This document shows, piece after piece, positions 53,919-60,926 of a stretch of DNA of 64,000 nucleotides. The stretch's first letter is position 1. Each line of letters begins with the position of its first letter. Under the pieces are notes generated by a model. It did not search any database, had not been told where the DNA came from, and saw nothing but the letters and a program-made list of their open reading frames with translations. The DNA is taken from the NCBI RefSeq assembly GCF_003339505.1, contig NZ_QPIW01000003.1:120471-184470 (forward strand), in the 5' to 3' direction. The position numbers were made by a program, and so were the translations under genes. The DNA comes from Runella aurantiaca (GTDB lineage: Bacteria; Bacteroidota; Bacteroidia; Cytophagales; Spirosomataceae).

Positions 53919-53955
53919 TGGTTTTTGAGCATGATGCTTAAAAACCATTTTTTTT
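53919..53955 (+). terminator. Terminator after cobA
   Basis: Stem tggtttttgagc (53919-53930) and gcttaaaaacca (53936-53947) has one mismatch and a 5-base loop, followed by eight T. It lies about 30 bases after the cobA stop. Confidence 0.8.
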
Positions 53956-54094
53956 GCCCCTAAATTCTCCAATGGCCTGCCATTATCTTTTGGAGGTATT
54001 ATTCTTCATTAGAATTAATCATTTTATTTTGTAAAGTTTTGTAAAACAACGCACTTAGATAAGAGAAATGGCTTTATTGGATAAAAATACAGCG

Positions 54095-56911
54095 ATGAAT
54101 TACCGATTGATCCTTGTGGGTATTTGGGTAGGGTGGATATTTTGTAGTATTTCCAGCTATGCCCAACCGTCTGGTTTTCAAGATCAGTTGAAGGTGAAAG
54201 GTGGAATTGATGAGGGGCTTACGAATCTTACAGGGGTGACATTTGATGCAGCTGGACAAATGTATGCCTGTGAGAGTAGCGGAAAAGTGTGGGCCTTTCT
54301 ATTTGGAGCAAACGGGACATTGCAACAAAAATATTTACTGCTTGATATTTCGGGAGAAGTGCTTAATAACAGTGATTTAGGGCTAGTTTCACTGGTACTT
54401 GACCCCGATTTTCTGACAAATGGCTACTTTTATATTATGTACGCGGTCAATCGCCAGTTTTTGTTGAACGGTACAAATGGCGGCGATGGATCAGATCAAA
54501 CGGGGTCTATTGTTAGGGTGACCCGATACACCGCAGACCTTGGAGCAAGTCCGAGTTTTACAACAGTGAATCCCAATAGTCGATTGGTATTGATTGGAAC
54601 AAGCCCTGCTGATGGAATACCGATTATCAGTATCAACCACGCTGGCGGCTCGCTCGTTTTTGGCAGTGATGGTACGCTTTTGGTTTCAACAGGCGACGGG
54701 GCTTCGGCGGGCGTTGATGAGGGCTACCGGGGCAGTTATCAGTTAGCAATCAATGCGGGGGTTATCACTGCCGAGCATAATATTGGAGCTTATCGCTCCC
54801 AAAGAGATGATTCGCACAATGGTAAAGTGCTTCGTATCGATCCCGCTACAGGGAACGGAATTTCCTCAAATCCGCTGTATAATTCAGCCACTCCGCGAGC
54901 GCCAGCGTCTCGTCTTTGGGCCAAAGGCCTGCGGAATCCTTTTAAAATGAATTTGATTCCAGGTACTGGGAGTCACCATCCAGAAGATGCAAGCCCAGGA
55001 GTATTGGTGGTTGGAGATGTGGGCAATACTACCCGCGAAGAAATCAATACCGTGACGGGACCTAATCAAAATTTTGGTTGGCCGCGTTATGAAGGCATTG
55101 ACCGGGTAAATTTCGATTATGATAATTTAACCTATGCGCCCGCTACTTACCGCAAACCTATTGTAGAATACCGAGAACTGTCAACCGCCGCAAATGTGTG
55201 CCTGAACCAAACGACAAAAATTCAGATTGGCACCCCGTCTTTTCCGTATACAGGACCCACATTTACGGGAAACTCTACGATGGGAGGGACTTTTTATGCA
55301 GGAACTAATTTTCCAGCGGCGTACCAAAATGCATTGTTTATGGCTGATTTTGGGGGTAAATGGATTCGGGTCATGAAGTTGAACCAAAATTACGAACCAG
55401 CCTCTATCTCCCATTTTATGAGCACTACTTACCAGATAGTACATTTGGCCTACAACAGCTCTGATCAGGGGCTATATTATATTACGGGCAATGGACTTCC
55501 TTGTGATGAAATACGCCGTTTAAATTATAACACGGGCAATATCCCGCCCGTCGCAAAAATAGAGGCCGATACTGCCGCTGGTATATCGCCGTTGCCTGTG
55601 GCATTTACGGCCATAAAATCATACGACCCAGAAGCAACAGCCTTAACCTACGAATGGAAAATAGACGATGGCGCGGCTTTTAGTACAGGTTTAGCACCTC
55701 ACTATGTTTTCAAGCCTTCTGCCAATACGCGAAAAAAATACAAGGTAAAATTGACCGTAAAAGACAATGCAGGCGGAAGCGGGGCACTGAGTAGCAGCGA
55801 TTCCATCTATATTTATGTCAACAACACCCCGCCTGTCATTGAAAGTAGTAGCTTAGATAATCTAGTTCAAATTCCTGAGAGTCAGTCGTATCCGTTGACT
55901 TTGTCGGCAACGGTGTCCGATGCCCAGTCGCCTGCCGACAGTCTTACATTTAGTTGGATTGTGGGCTTGGCTCATAATGGACATGAGCATCGAAACCCCG
56001 CATTAGTGGGTAATTCCATCAATACAACTTTGGACGCCCTGACTTGTGAAGTAGGCGATGCGACGTACTGGTACCGTATTTACCTGACCGTGACAGACCC
56101 AGAAGGATTGTCAACCACCTTGCGTAAAGACATTGAAGTGGCGTGTAGCGGGTCAGCTCAGACCCTCAGTTTTAGCCCGATTCCGAATCAAAACATTCCA
56201 TTAAATACAACAACCGCTACCCTGACGGCCGCTGCTATTTCTTCAGTAGGGGCAACGCCCGTCAATTACTTCGTTACCTCAGGGCCAGCGTACGTTATCG
56301 GCAATACAGTCACCCTGACTGGAAAACCGGGGAAAGTTGAACTAAGGGCAACGCAGCATGGCAATGGCACCTACCGCCCCGCGCTGCCAGTAGAAAGGGC
56401 ATTTGACGTAAATCGCAGCATTACCAATTATAGCGTTGCCTTTACGGGTATTTCTAATAAACAAGCAACAGACCCGCCTTTTACCCTCTCTGCAAGTACG
56501 ACGCCTGCGGGGGGAACAATTCAGTATTTGCTAATTTCGGGCCCCGCAACTTTATCGGGAAATACAGTGACCTTGACTGGCGACGGTGGTACGGTCCGAG
56601 TCAGGGCTTTTTATCAGGGAGCCTATACTCAAAATGGAGCCTTTGCCGAGCAAACATTTGAGGTACTATGTCCTACCCAGTATATTCTTACAAATCCGAT
56701 TACTAACGGACAAAACAAGGTGTATGAGGCTACCCAAGTGGTAACCGCAACCAATAAAATTCAGTCGGGTGCCAATGTGGTGTATCGGGCGGGAACAACG
56801 GTGAATTTGCAGGTAGGTTTTTTGGCAGAACAGGGAAGCGTATTTTTGGCCGAGACGCAGGCGTGTAATCCCGCCGTGGGGGCTTCTGTAAAAGAGCAGA
56901 AAATAAAGTGA
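54095..56911 (+). CDS. Secreted PQQ-type sugar dehydrogenase-like protein with PKD and Cys-ended tail
   Basis: From the ATG at 54095 the protein has about 938 residues and a signal peptide ending SISSYAQ. Residues about 30-470 form a glucose/sorbosone dehydrogenase-like beta-propeller: GGSLVFGSDGTLLVSTGDGA, HNGKVLRIDPATG, KGLRNPFKMNLIPG and VGDVGNTTREEINTV...NFGWPRYEG. Next come a PKD domain (PLPVAFTAIKSYDPEATALTY), a cadherin-like segment and two similar Ig-like repeats (GNTVTLTGKPGKVELRA and GNTVTLTGDGGTVRVRA). The end has the coathanger-like tail GANVVYRAGTTVNLQVGF...C. It is probably an extracellular sugar oxidase or binding protein; PQQ binding is inferred. A strong hairpin follows. Confidence 0.85.
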   Translation: MNYRLILVGIWVGWIFCSISSYAQPSGFQDQLKVKGGIDEGLTNLTGVTFDAAGQMYACESSGKVWAFLFGANGTLQQKYLLLDISGEVLNNSDLGLVSLVLDPDFLTNGYFYIMYAVNRQFLLNGTNGGDGSDQTGSIVRVTRYTADLGASPSFTTVNPNSRLVLIGTSPADGIPIISINHAGGSLVFGSDGTLLVSTGDGASAGVDEGYRGSYQLAINAGVITAEHNIGAYRSQRDDSHNGKVLRIDPATGNGISSNPLYNSATPRAPASRLWAKGLRNPFKMNLIPGTGSHHPEDASPGVLVVGDVGNTTREEINTVTGPNQNFGWPRYEGIDRVNFDYDNLTYAPATYRKPIVEYRELSTAANVCLNQTTKIQIGTPSFPYTGPTFTGNSTMGGTFYAGTNFPAAYQNALFMADFGGKWIRVMKLNQNYEPASISHFMSTTYQIVHLAYNSSDQGLYYITGNGLPCDEIRRLNYNTGNIPPVAKIEADTAAGISPLPVAFTAIKSYDPEATALTYEWKIDDGAAFSTGLAPHYVFKPSANTRKKYKVKLTVKDNAGGSGALSSSDSIYIYVNNTPPVIESSSLDNLVQIPESQSYPLTLSATVSDAQSPADSLTFSWIVGLAHNGHEHRNPALVGNSINTTLDALTCEVGDATYWYRIYLTVTDPEGLSTTLRKDIEVACSGSAQTLSFSPIPNQNIPLNTTTATLTAAAISSVGATPVNYFVTSGPAYVIGNTVTLTGKPGKVELRATQHGNGTYRPALPVERAFDVNRSITNYSVAFTGISNKQATDPPFTLSASTTPAGGTIQYLLISGPATLSGNTVTLTGDGGTVRVRAFYQGAYTQNGAFAEQTFEVLCPTQYILTNPITNGQNKVYEATQVVTATNKIQSGANVVYRAGTTVNLQVGFLAEQGSVFLAETQACNPAVGASVKEQKIK

Positions 56912-56926
56912 GGATAAATGATTGAT

Positions 56927-56977
56927 GTTTTTTGTTTGACAACCGACAAAAACAAGGCGGTTGTCAAACAAAAAAAC
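56927..56977. terminator. Bidirectional terminator between convergent genes
   Basis: A stem of about 18 bases (tttgtttgacaaccg within 56927-56945, complement 56958-56977) has a 12-base loop and T/A runs on both outer ends. It lies between the dehydrogenase gene and the convergent lipoprotein gene. Confidence 0.85.
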
Positions 56978-57004
56978 TGGACTATAGTGCCTAGTAATCG
57001 GCGC

Positions 57005-57886
57005 TTACTTACGGCTCTTTGTGATGGTTTTTCCGTCGGAGGTAACGGTGTAAGTGCGGTCGCAGGTGCCGTCGCCGTAATCAACCACCGTCTTGGGTTT
57101 GTCGGGGCGTTCAATCTCAATGGTGCCCGACACGGGAAAAATTCCGCCTGTGCCTCGGCACGCTATCTTGGTAATAAGGACCTTTGTGATGGTTGATTTG
57201 AACGTTTTGCCGTCGCTGCCCGTGGCGGTGGTGTTACCCGTAACGTGGATTTCGTCATCGGCACGGTTGAGCGGAGTGCCTTTGGCGTCTTCTTTTCGGG
57301 TTTTGGTGCTGCTGAAAGTAATCGTCTTACCGTCTTCGGTGGTGATGGTGGTTTCGGTAAAGTCCTCTTTGGTCACTACACGGCCGTTTTCAAGCGCTAA
57401 GTTGATGCTATGTTTGCCATTGATAATGCGTGGGCCACGCTGGAAGTTTTCGTACGTAATGTTTTGGGTAAATAAGCCAGATGCATCTCTTCGCGGTTTT
57501 ACGGGGATTTGGATGGTCATTTTGCCGCCTACTTTTCGGCCTTCGCATTGTTTTGCGGTACCATAATCAACCACGATGGTAATAATCCCGTTGGATTCAG
57601 TACGCGAAACGGTCGCGCATTTGTCGGCCTTGAGTGGGCGCTTTCCTGGGTTTCCGATGCTGTCGGTGCCAGTTTCGGCTGACTCTCGAAGCGAAGAAAG
57701 CCCCCCGAATAGTTCATCATTGTACGTAAAAACCGCTTCTGTTTCGTCAATAATTGACTGATTGTCTTCGGCGGCAATGATTTCTTCTTCGGGCGTCGGG
57801 CCCGTGTTTTCTTTGTTGCAGGCAATCAACATCAACGCTACCCCAGCGGCGGCGGTTATGCTTTTCCAAGACATTTTGATTTTCAT
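57005..57886 (-). CDS. Lipoprotein of unknown function
   Basis: This 293-residue protein has a lipoprotein signal (KSITAAAGVALMLIACNKEN, cysteine near 23), then an acidic linker. The beta-rich region is full of short repeats such as GRVVTKEDFTETTITTEDGK, EIHVTGNTTATGSDGKTFKS and GDGTCDRTYTVTSDGKTITKS. I do not recognise a named family, though similar proteins occur in Cytophagales. Several TxxDGKT turns suggest an extended beta solenoid or sandwich exposed on the surface. It is convergent with the dehydrogenase gene and divergent from the MoeB gene. Confidence 0.78.
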   Translation of the reverse strand: MKIKMSWKSITAAAGVALMLIACNKENTGPTPEEEIIAAEDNQSIIDETEAVFTYNDELFGGLSSLRESAETGTDSIGNPGKRPLKADKCATVSRTESNGIITIVVDYGTAKQCEGRKVGGKMTIQIPVKPRRDASGLFTQNITYENFQRGPRIINGKHSINLALENGRVVTKEDFTETTITTEDGKTITFSSTKTRKEDAKGTPLNRADDEIHVTGNTTATGSDGKTFKSTITKVLITKIACRGTGGIFPVSGTIEIERPDKPKTVVDYGDGTCDRTYTVTSDGKTITKSRK

Positions 57887-57934
57887 GGAACTTTTAGTTT
57901 AAGGTTTAACATTTGTTTTGTGACTGCTTAGGCT

Positions 57935-57964
57935 TTTGTACGTTAGCTTAGAGAAAAATCTTTG
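57935..57964 (+). promoter_or_regulatory. Possible promoter of the MoeB/ThiF-rhodanese gene
   Basis: TTTG (57935-57938), an 18-base spacer and AATCTTTG (57957-57964) match the Bacteroidota TTTG/TAnnTTTG pattern with one mismatch. It lies about 38 bases before the ATG at 58003. Confidence 0.35.
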
Positions 57965-58002
57965 CCAGAAGGTTTAATAGGGGTCTTAACAAAATTTAAC
58001 AA

Positions 58003-59088
58003 ATGCTGACTACGGACGAATTACGTCGTTATAACCGCCATTTACTGATTCCTGAATTTGGGTCGGCAGGACAAGAACGGCTGAAAGCGGCGCAGGTGTT
58101 GGTGATTGGATGCGGGGGGCTGGGGAGTCCGATTTTATTGTATTTGGCCGCCGCTGGCGTGGGTACGCTCGGTATCATAGACGGCGACCGGGTCGATGAA
58201 AGCAACCTTCAACGGCAAATTTTGTACGGAACAGAATCCATCGGCAAAGCTAAAGTGGAAGAAACCGCCAAACGCTTACAATCATTGAATCCTTTCTGTA
58301 CGATTGAGCCTTATTTTGAGCAGCTTACGTCTAAAAATGCGCTTACTATTTTAGAAAAATACGATCTCATTATTGATGGTTCAGATAATTTTCCGACGCG
58401 CTATTTGGTAAATGACGCCTGTGTGCTGTTGAGCAAACCCCTTATTTATGGTGCTATTTATCGTTTTGAAGGGCAAGTTTCCATATTCAACTACCAAAAT
58501 AGCCCGAACTACCGCGATTTATTTCCCACACCACCACCACCTGAACTCGCGCCCAACTGCGCCGAAGCGGGGGTTTTGGGCGTTTTGCCGGGCATCATCG
58601 GGAGTTTGCAAGCCAACGAAGCCATTAAATTATTGGCGGGTATTGGCGAGCCATTGGTGGGTAAATTGTTTGTCATGGATGCCCTTACCTTAACGACCAG
58701 AATTATAAAAATACCCCGTTTGCCCGCGCGTTTTATCATTGACAAATTGATTGATTATGATGAATTTTGCGGCATAAAAACCCCAGATTGGGAAATGGAA
58801 GTGACCCCCGAGCAACTGGCTGAGATGCTGAAAAACAACCTTGATTTTCAGTTGATAGATGTGCGTGAGGCCAATGAATACGCCGTTGATAACCTGGGTG
58901 GAGAGTTGATGCCTCTGTCGGTGTTGACGGATTTTACGGGTCAAATAAATCGCGAAAAATTGGTTGTTATTCACTGTCAAAGCGGAATGAGGAGCCAAAA
59001 AGCCATTCAACAACTACGTGAACAACATGGTTTTATGAATCTGAAAAACCTAAAAGGCGGACTGGCGGCATTTCGGAAAATGCACTAG
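58003..59088 (+). CDS. moeB: MoeB/ThiF-type adenylyltransferase fused to a rhodanese domain
   Basis: This 361-residue protein would activate the C-terminus of a MoaD/ThiS-like carrier as an acyl-adenylate and supply sulfur from its own rhodanese. The E1-like part (1-245) has RYNRHLLIPEFGSAGQERL, VLVIGCGGLGSPI (ATP loop), DESNLQRQILYG, DLIIDGSDNFPTRYLVND and CAEAGVLGVLPGIIGSLQA. The rhodanese part (265-361) has LIDVREANEYAVDNLGG and VIHCQSGMRSQKA with the active cysteine. Two CxxC zinc pairs typical of MoeB are not evident (only DEFCGI). It precedes mnmD by 4 bases. Moco, thiamine or thio-tRNA use cannot be told apart. Confidence 0.9.
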   Translation: MLTTDELRRYNRHLLIPEFGSAGQERLKAAQVLVIGCGGLGSPILLYLAAAGVGTLGIIDGDRVDESNLQRQILYGTESIGKAKVEETAKRLQSLNPFCTIEPYFEQLTSKNALTILEKYDLIIDGSDNFPTRYLVNDACVLLSKPLIYGAIYRFEGQVSIFNYQNSPNYRDLFPTPPPPELAPNCAEAGVLGVLPGIIGSLQANEAIKLLAGIGEPLVGKLFVMDALTLTTRIIKIPRLPARFIIDKLIDYDEFCGIKTPDWEMEVTPEQLAEMLKNNLDFQLIDVREANEYAVDNLGGELMPLSVLTDFTGQINREKLVVIHCQSGMRSQKAIQQLREQHGFMNLKNLKGGLAAFRKMH

Positions 59089-59092
59089 TAAA

Positions 59093-59764
59093 ATGAGTAT
59101 TCAACGTATTCTCACCTCCGACGGCTCGCATACATTATGGAACGAAACGCTCAATGCGTATTATCATTCGGTCAACGGAGCCTTGCAGGAATCGCAGTCA
59201 ATTTACATTGATTTGGGTCTGAAAGAAGCCATTCGCCATTATCGGTTAAGTCTATGTTCTGCCCCTCTAACTGTTTTTGAAATGGGGTTTGGTACGGGCC
59301 TCAATGCGTTGCTCACGTGGTTGGAGGCCGAAACAGCGCAGGTGCCCGTTCGCTACGTGACCGTTGAGGCGCATCCGTTGGCAGATGAGCTGGTCGGGGG
59401 ATTGAATTACGACGGGTTATTGGAAATCCACCGATTGTTACAACTTCACGAAGCGGTGTGGGAACGGCGTGTTCGACTCTCCCCGTATTTTACGCTTGAA
59501 AAATACCAAACAAGGCTTCAGGAGTTCGAGACTTCACTTCAATTTGATGCCATCTATTACGATGCTTTTGCTCCGTCGGCCCAGCCAGAACTTTGGGAGC
59601 GGGAGGTTTTTGAGCAATTGGCTGCGTTGTTAAAACCAAACGGCAACCTAACGACCTACTGTTCAAAAAGCTACGTGCAACGCAACCTCCGGGCGGCGGG
59701 TTTTACCGTTGAAAAACACCCCGGACCAAAATGGAAACGGGAAGTGCTGCGGGCTATTTTATAA
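59093..59764 (+). CDS. mnmD: tRNA (mnm5s2U34)-methyltransferase MnmD
   Basis: This 223-residue stand-alone MnmD-type enzyme finishes mnm5s2U at the wobble base of tRNA; it is the MnmC N-terminal domain without the oxidase. It shows LTSDGSHTLWNETLNAYYHS at the start, FEMGFGTGLNALLTWL (SAM loop near 62), FDAIYYDAFAPSAQPELW near 150 and LTTYCSKSYVQRNLRAAGF near 187. It ends GPKWKREVLRAIL. It is 4 bases after the MoeB-rhodanese gene, so a link to 2-thiouridine chemistry is attractive (inference). Its stop overlaps the convergent SDR gene by 6 bases. Confidence 0.93.
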   Translation: MSIQRILTSDGSHTLWNETLNAYYHSVNGALQESQSIYIDLGLKEAIRHYRLSLCSAPLTVFEMGFGTGLNALLTWLEAETAQVPVRYVTVEAHPLADELVGGLNYDGLLEIHRLLQLHEAVWERRVRLSPYFTLEKYQTRLQEFETSLQFDAIYYDAFAPSAQPELWEREVFEQLAALLKPNGNLTTYCSKSYVQRNLRAAGFTVEKHPGPKWKREVLRAIL

Positions 59765-60523
59765 ACTCATGCCCCCATCCACAAACAGATTCTGCCCCGT
59801 TATGTAGCGCCCCGCGTCTGAGCATAAAAATACGGCCATGCCTGCACAATCTTCGGGTTTTCCAATGCCACCTTCGGGCGTGGTCATACGTTGGGCAATT
59901 CGCTTTTCCATTTTAGGAACAGGCGCCTGAATGCGTGGCGTATCAATGATGCCAGGAGCTAAATTGTTGACCGTAACCCCCTTATCGGCCAATTGAAGCG
60001 CTACATTTTTTACTAAATTAAAAACCGCCGACTTGGTGGCGGCATACACAATCATGGCGGGATGGGGCTTAACCTGCTGCACGCTGCCAATGGTCAGAAT
60101 TCGCCCCCAGCCTTTTTTGACCATGGCAGGGGCAAACTGCTGCATCAACAAAAGGGTAGATTTAAAATTTGCATTGACCTGAAAATCAAACTCATTTTCC
60201 GTAACGTCTTGCCAATTTTTAGCCACCTGTACCGAAGCATTGATGACCAAAATATCAACGGCATCGGTTATGTTAGAAACGCTACTGAAAAATTTTTTGA
60301 CGCCGTTTGGTTTTGAAAAATCAGCTTTTACAATCGGTACTTTACCTTTAGGTTGATTCATTTTTTTGACCACTTGTTCGGCTTCTTTTTTATCACGGCG
60401 ATAGTGGATGATTACGTTGGCGCCGTATTCGGCAAGCGCAATGGCAATTGCTTTGCCAATTCCCTGACTCGAACCCGTTACAACGGCTGTTTTTCCAGAT
60501 AAATTAAGTCGTTCAGAAAGCAT
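59759..60523 (-). CDS. Short-chain dehydrogenase/reductase (SDR)
   Basis: The 254-residue classical SDR has the cofactor motif VTGSSQGIGKAIAIAL (residues 15-30), INASVQVA (NAxx) near 92, catalytic Ser in LTIGSVQQVK near 145, and Tyr/Lys in VYAATKSAVFNL near 160. APGIIDTPRI near 188 and a C-terminal ITGQNLFVDGGMSL also fit. RRDKKEAEQ after strand 2 suggests NADP(H). It resembles FabG-like 3-oxoacyl reductases, but the substrate cannot be read. The last six coding bases overlap the end of mnmD on the other strand. Confidence 0.92.
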   Translation of the reverse strand: MLSERLNLSGKTAVVTGSSQGIGKAIAIALAEYGANVIIHYRRDKKEAEQVVKKMNQPKGKVPIVKADFSKPNGVKKFFSSVSNITDAVDILVINASVQVAKNWQDVTENEFDFQVNANFKSTLLLMQQFAPAMVKKGWGRILTIGSVQQVKPHPAMIVYAATKSAVFNLVKNVALQLADKGVTVNNLAPGIIDTPRIQAPVPKMEKRIAQRMTTPEGGIGKPEDCAGMAVFLCSDAGRYITGQNLFVDGGMSL

Positions 60524-60926
60524 AGTATTAGAGTCCCTTTTAAGCGATACAAAAAAATAGCTTCATGACAAAAAATAAGGCCAATGTTCTGCGGGCTTGG
60601 GTTGGGTAATTATTTCAGCAAAACTGGGGTATATTGTGCTCAATTGCGATGAGAAGGCCGTGTATGCCCAAAGCTGCGAACCTATTCAATTAGGAGATAT
60701 TTTCTATAGAAATTGTACTACGCTTACTTACAAGGTAGACTTAAAAGCGTTGAAAACGAATTGACAAAAAACTTTGTCAATGCTGCCATGAAAACGGCCC
60801 AGCAATCTATGGCCGGGCCTATAAAAATACTCAATTTTGCATGGTCTTGTCGCTAAATTTACAGCCATTCAATTTTTTTTTATTCATTCGAAAGTGGCGT
60901 AAGTTGTTTATTTTAAATGTTTTATA
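60524..60926. other. 403-base region without a supported gene
   Basis: No complete gene is visible. A plus-strand open stretch from about 60587 to the TGA at 60762-60764 reads like protein (for example KLGYIVLNCDEKAVYAQSCE and LGDIFYRNCTTLTYKVD) but has no start codon, so it may be a decayed gene fragment. A hairpin ttgacaaa-aaac-tttgtcaa lies at 60761-60780, and a weak GC stem ggccc/gggcc follows near 60797-60817. The left end should hold the promoter of the SDR gene; the right end only precedes the stop of the repeat protein. Confidence 0.4.
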
